12,470 nucleotides of DNA. It comes from JAENVT01 sp040006755. Lineage in GTDB: Bacteria; Actinomycetota; Acidimicrobiia; Acidimicrobiales; Ilumatobacteraceae. Shown one piece after another: positions 6,454 through 12,470 of the stretch (the first letter of the stretch is position 1; the number at the start of each line of letters is the position of its first letter). The position numbers and the translations under genes were made by a program. Under the pieces are notes generated by a model. The model was not told where the DNA came from. It searched no databases and was given only the letters and a program-made list of their open reading frames with translations. Location of the stretch: contig JBDTWJ010000110.1 of NCBI GenBank assembly GCA_040006755.1, positions 1-12,470 on the forward strand, read 5' to 3'.

Positions 6454-6917
6454 GCGTCTCGATCATTCTCAACGTCAACGGAACCGACTACCCGGTCACT
6501 GTCGACGCAGGACGCAACCTCGTCAGCGTGTTGCGCACCGAGATCGGGCTCACCGGCACGAAGGAAGGCTGCGACGACTGCGAGTGCGGCGCGTGCATGG
6601 TGCTGATCGACGGTCAGCCGGTCAACTCGTGTTCGTACCTCGCGGCGCAGGCAGCCGACCGGCCGATCACGACCGTCGAGGGTGTGATGGTCGGCGACCA
6701 ACTGCATCCGTTGCAGCAGGCGCTGCTCGACGAAGGCGGTGTGCAGTGCGGATTCTGCACGCCGGGCATGATCATGTCGGCCACCGCGCTGCTCAGCCAC
6801 AACAGTTCGCCCACCGAGGAGGAAGTCCGCATCGGTCTGTCCGGGAACCTCTGCCGGTGCACCGGCTACGTCAAGATCCTCGCCGCCGTGCAGCAGGCCG
6901 CCGCCGCTCAGCAATGA
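6450..6917 (+). CDS. Molybdenum hydroxylase small subunit, two [2Fe-2S] clusters
   Basis: A 155-residue iron-sulfur subunit of the CoxS/XdhC-domain type. The plant-ferredoxin-like N-terminal cluster is ligated by C41, C46, C49 and C61 (GC-x4-CGAC, then SC). The C-terminal helical cluster has C100-x2-C103 (QCGFCTPGM) and C135-x-C137 (CRCTGY). All eight ligands are present. An extra cysteine, C44, sits inside the first cluster loop (CDDCECGAC). Start is GTG 6450, whose TG is shared with the TGA stop of the FAD subunit (GTGA overlap); an in-frame ATG further upstream would only add sequence read out of frame from that gene. It relays electrons from Mo to FAD. The gene ends 23 bases before the convergent alpha-galactosidase stop; no Mo-cofactor insertion chaperone follows. 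Confidence 0.95.
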   Translation: MSVSIILNVNGTDYPVTVDAGRNLVSVLRTEIGLTGTKEGCDDCECGACMVLIDGQPVNSCSYLAAQAADRPITTVEGVMVGDQLHPLQQALLDEGGVQCGFCTPGMIMSATALLSHNSSPTEEEVRIGLSGNLCRCTGYVKILAAVQQAAAAQQ

Positions 6918-6939
6918 CTCGATGCTGCGGCACGACCAC

Positions 6940-9063
6940 TCAGTCGGTGGAGGTCACCTCGATCAGGATCGAGGTCTCTGGATGCAGAACCGGGGCGTTG
7001 ATTCCGACCGACGAGAGCTGACGCCCCGTCATCCGGATACCGGTCGTGAGCCATTGGGGCTGTTGTCGAGCGCGACCCAGTTCGCGCCCGCCGACCGGGA
7101 GCATCGCGACGTCATAGGTGCGCGATGGATCGAGACCCATCAGCCGCAGCGGCGCCGTGTGCAACGACGGCCCCGAGCGAAGCCGCGTGCAGGCGAAGAC
7201 TGCGGACGCGTTGTCGGACGCAACCACGCCGTGCACCATCACGTTGGGATCGGGATGGTCGAGTCGCACCACGTCGCCTCGATGCAGCACCGGCCGGAGG
7301 CGCTTGTGGAGGCTGATGGTCTCGCTGAGTTCGGCGCGGTCTTCGTCGGATGCCGTGAGGAGGTTCCACTCGATCCCGAGTGAACCGAACAACGCCGCGA
7401 TGGCTCGAAAGCCGAGACCGTGCGACCGACCCGTGGTGTGGGCGACCGGCGATCCGATGTGGCTTCCCATCAGTTCGGGAGGGAACAACAACGAGAAACC
7501 ACGTTGGATCTCCTGACGATCAAGCGCGTCGATCGAATCGCTCGTCCACGCCCGATCGGTTCGCTCGAAGATCCCGAAATCGACGCGGCCACCACCCGAT
7601 GCGCATGTCTCGAACTCCACGCCGGGATGCGCCGCCCGAAGCCGGTCGAAGAGGTCGTAGACGCCGAGCGTTTGCCGGTGTGCACCTGCTCGCCCTGCCG
7701 ATGTCGCCGCAACGAGGTCGCGGTTCATGTCCCACTTCACGTAGGCGATGTCGTGATCGGTCAGCAGCGCGTCGAGAAGGCCGAACAAGTATTCACGGAC
7801 CTCGCTGCGACCGAGGTCGAGCACCAGTTGATTTCGTCCGAGCACGATGGGATAGCGATCGTCGACAAGCGTCCACTCTGGATGAGCTCGGTAGAGATCA
7901 CTGTCGGGATTGACCATTTCGGGCTCCACCCAGATTCCGAACTGCATCCCGAGACCACGAACATGCTCGATCAGAGGAGTCAGACCGGCAGGCCAGACGC
8001 TGGTGTCGACCCACCAGTCACCGAGTCCGGCGCGATCGTTGCGTCGGCCGTGGAACCATCCGTCGTCGACCACGAATCGCTCGACCCCACACGACGCCGC
8101 TCGGTCGGCGAGACCGCGGAGATCGTCGAGGTCGTGATCGAAGTACACGGCCTCCCAGATGTTGAGCAAAACGGGGCGAGGGTGCGGCGGATGTTGCGGC
8201 CGCGCGCGCAGGTACGAATGAAAGCTGTTCGACACCGCGTTGAGACCGCGATCCGAATACGCGGCGTAGACCGTCGGCAAGTCGTACCGATCGCCCGGCG
8301 CCAGCACGATCTCGCCCGAGGCCAGCAGCTCGCCTGTCTGTATCGAGCGGCGCCCATCGGTGACGGCATCGCATGAGATCTCGTAGTTGCCGCTCCATCC
8401 GATGTGGCAGCCCCACACCTCACCGCTGTGCTCCGCAAAGGCCGGCGTGCCGGCGAACACGACACCGAGCCGCTCGTGCGATGTCTTGCCGCGCCGATTC
8501 TCCACGGTGAGACAGTTCGCGATCCAAGGCGTGCGGGTCTGGCCGAACTCGTTGGTCCAGCACCCACCCACCGTCAACAATTCCTGGGCCTGCGCCGGCA
8601 CCGGCAGGCTGAGCCGAAAAGCGCCGAGCGCATAGTCAGAGGCGCCGTCGTTGGTGAGCGACATCGCGAAGGTCGCGACCCCGCTGTGATGCAGCACGAC
8701 GTCGATGCGCAACGACAGCGCTGCGAAGTCGTCTGACAGGTCGAACTCTGCGCGATCGTCGCTCGTCTCGCTCGACCGCAGCACGAACTGTGGCGCGAAG
8801 TCACGTCCACCTTCGCGATGGCCTTCGAGGCCCGGCTTCCCGAACCAACCGACGCTTGATTCCGCGAGCAGGCCGACGGGTGGGTCGACGTCGAGCCCAC
8901 CACCAGGGACGGGACGTTCGAGCGCGCCAAGCAAACGCTCGTCGCTGCTTCCGAGTCGCGCTCCCCAATGGGCAAGGCACGGCATCCCGTTGCTGCTCGT
9001 GATCAACAGGCTGGTGTTGCCATCGGTGAGATGGGCGAGCAGACCGGTCATCTCGGGCACCAT
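6940..9063 (-). CDS. Alpha-galactosidase, GH36
   Basis: A 707-residue glycoside hydrolase that releases terminal alpha-linked galactose, for example from melibiose or raffinose-type sugars. Family GH36 signatures occur in order: N-terminal beta-supersandwich (about 1-270), LLNIWEAVYFD and VDDGWF starting the barrel, GIWVEPEMVNPDSDLYR, KWDMNR with nucleophile D445, CASGGGRVDFGI, and WTSDSIDALDR with acid/base D509; then PELMGSHIG and a C-terminal beta domain. Length is typical. There is no signal peptide, so it acts in the cytoplasm and needs an imported sugar, yet no transporter or regulator lies in the window. ATG 9063 is taken as the start; ATG at residue 5 is an alternative. TGAGGAT, overlapping the polymerase stop 15 bases upstream, could serve as a distant ribosome site, suggesting coupling. 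Convergent with the Mo hydroxylase operon. Other alpha-galactoside specificity is possible. Confidence 0.93.
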   Translation of the reverse strand: MVPEMTGLLAHLTDGNTSLLITSSNGMPCLAHWGARLGSSDERLLGALERPVPGGGLDVDPPVGLLAESSVGWFGKPGLEGHREGGRDFAPQFVLRSSETSDDRAEFDLSDDFAALSLRIDVVLHHSGVATFAMSLTNDGASDYALGAFRLSLPVPAQAQELLTVGGCWTNEFGQTRTPWIANCLTVENRRGKTSHERLGVVFAGTPAFAEHSGEVWGCHIGWSGNYEISCDAVTDGRRSIQTGELLASGEIVLAPGDRYDLPTVYAAYSDRGLNAVSNSFHSYLRARPQHPPHPRPVLLNIWEAVYFDHDLDDLRGLADRAASCGVERFVVDDGWFHGRRNDRAGLGDWWVDTSVWPAGLTPLIEHVRGLGMQFGIWVEPEMVNPDSDLYRAHPEWTLVDDRYPIVLGRNQLVLDLGRSEVREYLFGLLDALLTDHDIAYVKWDMNRDLVAATSAGRAGAHRQTLGVYDLFDRLRAAHPGVEFETCASGGGRVDFGIFERTDRAWTSDSIDALDRQEIQRGFSLLFPPELMGSHIGSPVAHTTGRSHGLGFRAIAALFGSLGIEWNLLTASDEDRAELSETISLHKRLRPVLHRGDVVRLDHPDPNVMVHGVVASDNASAVFACTRLRSGPSLHTAPLRLMGLDPSRTYDVAMLPVGGRELGRARQQPQWLTTGIRMTGRQLSSVGINAPVLHPETSILIEVTSTD

Positions 9064-9078
9064 ACCTGTCGTCGATCC

Positions 9079-10740
9079 TCAGGACTTGCTGTCGGACCAT
9101 CGTGTGATGGTGCTGACGTCGGCAACGAATCTGACGTTGTCGTTGGGGGCCCAATGGCCAGCAGCGTCAGCCAGACATTTGACCACGAGTTCCGCGACGG
9201 CGCCAGCATGCTCGGTTGGCCCGTGCACCAGTAGCTCGTCGTGAAGACACAGCACCACACGTGCGCCGAACGGCGCGGCCTGCGATCGCACCATCACCGC
9301 CCACACCTTGAAGAACTCCGCGGCGGCTCCCTGAACCATCGCGTTCCGGCCAAAGCGACCTCGTGCAGCCGCCCTGCTCCTGTTCTCGCGATCCTCGAGT
9401 GCGTCGCCGCTCGACGATCCCATTCGGATCAAGCGCCCGCCATAGGTGCGGATGTCGCGGCTGACCTGCCCGGAGAGAGCGGCATCGGTGAGGTACCGCA
9501 TGGCGACCGGATACGCCAGTTCGAGCCCGCGCAGTGCCGCTGCACCGTGACCGGTCGTCTGCCCGTACATCGCGCCGAGCACCGCTACTTTCGCCGTCGC
9601 CCGATCGACGCCCAGTTGCTCCGCGACCGGCAGATACATGTCGTCCTCCGCCGTCGCCTTGGCGAGCGCGGCATCGCCGGAGACCGCCGCGAGGATGCGA
9701 GGTTCGATCTGTCCAAGATCGGCGCGGACAAACATATGGCCCGGTTCGGCAACGACCGCCGACCGAAGATGGGCCGGCATGTTGTGCAGGCCGGCCGACG
9801 CCGTCATTCGACCGGCGGCGCCATCACAGCCCGACCATTCCCCTCGCAGTCGACCGTCGGTGCCGAGGTTCTCGTCAAGCCAGCCGTAGCCGAAGGTGGT
9901 TGCCATCCGCTCTGCCTTGCGCCACTCCAACAACGCGTCGATCAGCGGGTGTGTGCCGCGGATTGCTTCGAGTCGCCAGGCACGCGTGTCGGGCAGTTCG
10001 ACGCCGATGCTCCGCAACAGCGACTTCACCTGCGCGGGATTGCGCAGATCGCACCGTGGGTTGGTCGAGTGGCGCAAAACCTCGGCATCGCGAGCGTTTC
10101 GCTGCTCGACCGCTTCAGCCTCGTTGCTGGGCCGCGGACCGACGAACGAGGCGACAATCGTCTCCGCGATCGATCGATCCATCGGAAGACCGTCCGAATT
10201 GAGTTCGGCGCACAGCAGTTCAGCTGCGGATTCGGATCGAGCGGTCGATGATCCGTTTGGGTGATCAATCAGGCGGCCCAGCTCGGCCTCCTGCAACGCG
10301 ATGACGATCGCTGCCAGCTGCGCCCATCGGACCAGCCGGTCCGCCGTCCACTCGAATTCGCTCGTCAGCCACTCCGGTTTGATGTACCCGTCGTCGCGTA
10401 CGGGTTCGTCCGGATGTCCATCGTCAGGTTCGGTGAACAGATCAACGGCGGCGACGGTCGGCAGGTCATCGACCGAGAGACCGTGCAGCAGCGCCCACGC
10501 TTTGGCGGCATCCATCCGCCACCCGCCGACGAGAAGTCGCTGCACGGCGGCGATGTCCCAACACTTGGAGACGCGCAGTCCCCCATCGACGAGCATCTGC
10601 TCGATGTTGCGTCCCCAAAGCACCCAACGCGGTCGGAAGGCCTCCTCGACAGAGGCGACCAATTCCATGGGACGGTCGTCGGCGATGGAAGTCGACCATC
10701 CGTCGAGCGTCGCGACGCCGATGCCGACGCGCGGCTGCAT
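9079..10740 (-). CDS. Short family-A DNA polymerase (actinobacterial PolA paralogue)
   Basis: A 553-residue polymerase without the 5' nuclease of true PolA. Polymerase motifs are intact: motif A D341-LGQIEPR (catalytic Asp and E346), motif B R380-x3-K384-x7-Y392-G, and motif C H500-D501-E502. GYGWL, GRMTAS and NMPAHLR fit the thumb and palm. This matches the actinobacterial family usually named bifunctional 3'-5' exonuclease/DNA polymerase. In the N-terminal 200 residues I see only a remnant of an exonuclease fold (PRWVLWGRN, CWDIAAVQRLL); the DxE motif is not apparent, so proofreading is doubtful. The frame is open far upstream into the ferritin gene, but ATG 10740 gives the expected N-terminus. 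A GGAGGAGG at 10795-10788 lies 47 bases before this ATG, and no ATG, GTG or TTG lies in frame between the ferritin stop and 10740, so the start is moderately uncertain. Cellular role unknown; repair or translesion work is a guess. Confidence 0.88.
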   Translation of the reverse strand: MQPRVGIGVATLDGWSTSIADDRPMELVASVEEAFRPRWVLWGRNIEQMLVDGGLRVSKCWDIAAVQRLLVGGWRMDAAKAWALLHGLSVDDLPTVAAVDLFTEPDDGHPDEPVRDDGYIKPEWLTSEFEWTADRLVRWAQLAAIVIALQEAELGRLIDHPNGSSTARSESAAELLCAELNSDGLPMDRSIAETIVASFVGPRPSNEAEAVEQRNARDAEVLRHSTNPRCDLRNPAQVKSLLRSIGVELPDTRAWRLEAIRGTHPLIDALLEWRKAERMATTFGYGWLDENLGTDGRLRGEWSGCDGAAGRMTASAGLHNMPAHLRSAVVAEPGHMFVRADLGQIEPRILAAVSGDAALAKATAEDDMYLPVAEQLGVDRATAKVAVLGAMYGQTTGHGAAALRGLELAYPVAMRYLTDAALSGQVSRDIRTYGGRLIRMGSSSGDALEDRENRSRAAARGRFGRNAMVQGAAAEFFKVWAVMVRSQAAPFGARVVLCLHDELLVHGPTEHAGAVAELVVKCLADAAGHWAPNDNVRFVADVSTITRWSDSKS

Positions 10741-10814
10741 GGCCAGGGCGAGAAAGCCACCCCGTTCGAGACCGGCGCGGCCGAGGTCCTCCTCCAGCCG
10801 ATGATCGGTGTTGG

Positions 10815-11369
10815 CTACAGGTCGACGCCGAACTGCTTGAGGAACGTCAGGAGGTCGTCGGCATGCTCTTCCTCGACGGCGAGGATGGATTCCATCAGTC
10901 GCCTGGTCGTGATGTCGTTGTCGCCGAGCCAGCGGGCGATCTCGGAGTACGAGGCGATTGCGACGCGCTCGGCGACGAGGTCTTCGGTGATCATGTCGAT
11001 CAGGTCGGTGCCCGGAGCGTATTCGGCGTGGCTGCGCTCGACCAGGGTCGCTGGGTTGAAGTCGGGCTCGCCCTGCAGTTGAACGATGCGCGCCGCGATT
11101 TGATCCGCATGCCCCTGCTCTTCGGTCGCGTGCTGCAGGAACTCTGCAGCCACTGACGCTGAGTTGATGCCGTCGGCCATGTAGTAGTGCCGCTTGTAGC
11201 GCAACACGCACACCAGCTCTGTGGCGAGTGCCTCGTTGAGCACTTTGATGACCCGCTCGCGGTCGGCGCCATAGTTCGCAGTCAGGGGACCCAGCTCGAT
11301 GTGCTCGCGAGCATTCTTTCGCAGCGTCTCGACGTCTGACAGGTGGTCGCCTACGGATGTGCCGCTCAT
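10815..11369 (-). CDS. Ferritin-like / bacterioferritin-family di-iron protein
   Basis: A 184-residue four-helix-bundle protein. Aligned by eye with E. coli bacterioferritin, all six ferroxidase ligands are kept: E51 (NEALATELV), E84 and H87 (EEQGHAD), E134 (DLVAERVA), E166 and H169 (VEEEHAD). The haem-ligand Met of bacterioferritin corresponds to Q85, so haem binding as in Bfr is unlikely. About 35 extra N-terminal residues precede the first ferritin helix compared with E. coli Bfr (158 residues). The likely role is iron oxidation and storage or protection from peroxide in the cytoplasm. ATG 11369 is preceded by GGAAAGAAG at good spacing (7 bases), making the start secure. It is the first gene of the minus-strand run; the polymerase begins 74 bases after its stop. 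A non-storage ferritin-like enzyme remains possible. Confidence 0.88.
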   Translation of the reverse strand: MSGTSVGDHLSDVETLRKNAREHIELGPLTANYGADRERVIKVLNEALATELVCVLRYKRHYYMADGINSASVAAEFLQHATEEQGHADQIAARIVQLQGEPDFNPATLVERSHAEYAPGTDLIDMITEDLVAERVAIASYSEIARWLGDNDITTRRLMESILAVEEEHADDLLTFLKQFGVDL

Positions 11370-11465
11370 GAGTCGCTTCTTTCCGGTTGATTTGGGACGC
11401 TTCTGACGTTAGCTCCAGAGTCGTACCCCTACCACTGAGCTGCCAAACTCGGCAAGGATGACACC
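11370..11465. promoter_or_regulatory. Divergent intergenic region, ferritin / VOC
   Basis: This 96-base gap must hold the promoters of both divergent genes. On the minus strand GGAAAGAAG (near 11377-11385) is the ferritin ribosome site; on the plus strand AAGGA (11454-11458) serves the VOC GTG at 11466. No clear -35/-10 pair stands out in either direction; TTGGCA (minus, 11446-11441) is a possible -35. CCAAA (11443-11447) and TTTGG (11391-11395) form an inverted repeat around the centre. A tRNA D-arm-like 13-mer lies at 11429-11441 on the minus strand. No Fur/IdeR-type palindrome is evident to me. Confidence 0.4.
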
Positions 11466-11873
11466 GTGACGAAACCTCGGACTCGAATCTCGGCCGCAGT
11501 GCTCGACTCCGGCGATCCTCGCGCGCTGGCCGAATTCTACGAGCGACTGCTGGGCTGGATGGCGGTTGTCAGCGAACCGGCACGACCGGGCGAGGCTGCG
11601 GAGGATGGATGGGTGATGCTGCGATCGCCAGAAGGCGGCACGGGTCTGTCGTTCCAGTACGACGCCAACTACGTGGCTCCAGTCTGGCCTGCCGAGCCCG
11701 GTCAACAACAGATGATGGTTCATCTCGACATCGCCGTGGAGAAACTCGACAAGGGCGTTTCACTCGCCAGCGATCTCGGCGCCACATTGGCCGAACACCA
11801 ACCACAGGACGACGTTCGGGTCATGCTCGATCCGGCCGGACATCCGTTCTGCTTGTTCGTGGGGCCGGTCTGA
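11466..11873 (+). CDS. VOC family protein (glyoxalase/bleomycin-resistance fold)
   Basis: A 135-residue single-chain protein with the two beta-alpha-beta-beta-beta modules of the vicinal-oxygen-chelate superfamily. Family landmarks are AVLDSGDPRALAEFYERLLGW (split here as the first strand and helix), the mid-strand VHLDIAVEKLD that starts the second module, and the terminal LDPAGHPFCLF. The His usually seen on the first strand as a metal ligand is absent, replaced by A/V, so metal chemistry as in glyoxalase I is unlikely; many members of this actinobacterial type are unassigned. Start GTG 11466 has AAGGA 7 bases upstream. Its TGA overlaps the ATG of the following aminotransferase (TGATG), which implies a shared transcript. 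Function cannot be named from sequence. Confidence 0.87.
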   Translation: MTKPRTRISAAVLDSGDPRALAEFYERLLGWMAVVSEPARPGEAAEDGWVMLRSPEGGTGLSFQYDANYVAPVWPAEPGQQQMMVHLDIAVEKLDKGVSLASDLGATLAEHQPQDDVRVMLDPAGHPFCLFVGPV

Positions 11874-12470
11874 TGGCCGATTTCGCCGAAGGGTCGAAAT
11901 GGGCGGCCGGCGCGGCATATGTCGACGGGGAGTTCTGCCCGATCGCCCAGGCGAAGATATCGGTGCTCGACATGGGTGTGACCCGATCGGATTGCACCTA
12001 CGACGTCGTCGGTGTCTGGGATGGCCGGTTCTTCCGCCTCGACGCACACCTCGATCGATTCCTGCACAGCGTTTCCCAGCTCCGGCTCGACATCGGCAAG
12101 ACGCGTGAAGAGCTCGAGTCGTTGCTGCACGCGTGCGTCGATCGGGCGGGTCTGCAACAGGCATACGTCTCAATGACATGCACCCGCGGCCGTCCCGCAG
12201 CGGGCAGCCGCGATCTGCGCACGTGCCGCAACAACTTCTATTGCTTCGCAGTGCCGTACATCTGGGTGAGTCCCGAAGAGCAGCAGCAGACCGGCGCGAG
12301 CCTGTGGATCAGCGAGATCCCGCGCATCCCGCCCGAGAGCGTCGACCCATCGGTCAAGAACTACCACTGGCTCGATCTCGACATGGCGCAGTTCGATGCA
12401 TACGACCACGACGCACAGATGGTGGTGCTGCGCGACATGACCGGGGCGATCACCGAGGGACCCGGCTACA
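11873..12470 (+). CDS. Class IV aminotransferase (PLP), partial at window edge
   Basis: The first 199 codons of a fold-type IV aminotransferase; the frame is open to the window end, so the C-terminal third or so is missing. ATG 11873 shares its A with the VOC stop (TGATG). Family marks in order: YVDGEF and SVLDMGVTRSD at the N-terminus, FFRLDAHLDRF near 65-75, an extended SMTCTRGRP strand, the PLP Schiff-base lysine K162 in VDPSVKNYHWLD, and E195 in ITEGPGY, which contacts the PLP ring nitrogen. Spacing from Lys to Glu agrees with E. coli IlvE (K159, E193). The family includes branched-chain, D-amino-acid and aminodeoxychorismate lyase members; the NYHW after the lysine, in place of the LNRL or NYL forms, does not decide between them. 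Probably a cytoplasmic amino-acid transaminase. Confidence 0.9.
   Translation, partial: MADFAEGSKWAAGAAYVDGEFCPIAQAKISVLDMGVTRSDCTYDVVGVWDGRFFRLDAHLDRFLHSVSQLRLDIGKTREELESLLHACVDRAGLQQAYVSMTCTRGRPAAGSRDLRTCRNNFYCFAVPYIWVSPEEQQQTGASLWISEIPRIPPESVDPSVKNYHWLDLDMAQFDAYDHDAQMVVLRDMTGAITEGPGY

Noticed and set aside
6925..6960. Terminator between the convergent Mo hydroxylase and galactosidase genes
   Set aside because: Only a short CCAC/GTGG stem is visible, partly inside the galactosidase coding end, with no T tract.
7420..8376. 318-residue + frame opposite the GH36 gene
   Set aside because: Antisense shadow of the catalytic barrel coding sequence.
9241..10251. 336-residue + frame opposite the polymerase gene
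   Set aside because: Arg/Ala/His-rich antisense shadow; the minus strand carries all polymerase motifs.
10741..11211. Upstream extension of the polymerase frame into the ferritin gene
   Set aside because: This part overlaps the well-supported ferritin CDS in another frame and has no polymerase-family similarity; start placed at 10740.
11391..11447. Functional tRNA gene on the minus strand
   Set aside because: D-arm-like motif is present but T-arm, proper anticodon stem-loop and full length are missing.

Overview
The window is high-GC DNA with tightly packed genes, frequent GTG starts, 4-base start/stop overlaps and an actinobacterial-type second family-A DNA polymerase. It most resembles an actinomycete-lineage chromosome, possibly Acidimicrobiia; that placement is inferred from protein flavour and base composition only. 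No integrase, transposase, CRISPR array, rRNA or convincing tRNA is visible, so this looks like ordinary chromosome with one decaying patch at the left edge.

Layout. Positions 1-511 hold no convincing gene. At 512-1065 (+) lies the wreck of a luciferase-like (probably F420-dependent) monooxygenase, with a one-base frameshift near 609/610 and a large in-frame internal deletion. Convergent to it, 2473-1103 (-) encodes a MocD-like membrane fatty acid desaturase/hydroxylase followed 9 bases later by a MocE-family Rieske ferredoxin; this is an oxygenase/electron-donor pair without its reductase. Divergent from that, 2539-3213 (+) encodes a small trypsin-like serine protease with a lipoprotein signal. 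Then 3275-6917 (+) is a three-gene molybdenum hydroxylase operon (xanthine dehydrogenase/aldehyde oxidase family): molybdopterin subunit, FAD subunit and two-[2Fe-2S] subunit, joined by two 4-base overlaps. No molybdenum-cofactor maturation gene lies beside it.

The right half has a minus-strand run read from 11369 down to 6940: a ferritin/bacterioferritin-like protein, a short family-A DNA polymerase whose exonuclease domain looks degenerate, and a GH36 alpha-galactosidase. Gaps are 74 and 15 bases, so co-transcription is plausible although the functions are unrelated. Divergent from the ferritin gene, 11466-12470 (+) carries a VOC (glyoxalase-fold) protein overlapping the start of a class IV aminotransferase that runs off the window.

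The strongest curiosities are the doubly broken monooxygenase pseudogene, a 7-base tandem duplication that appears to have moved the desaturase start from ATG to GTG, the orphan MocD/MocE pair, the unassigned Mo hydroxylase with an unusual active-site loop, the ferritin that keeps all six di-iron ligands but lacks the haem-ligand Met, and a tRNA-like D-arm motif between the ferritin and VOC genes. I found no clearly new multi-gene system.
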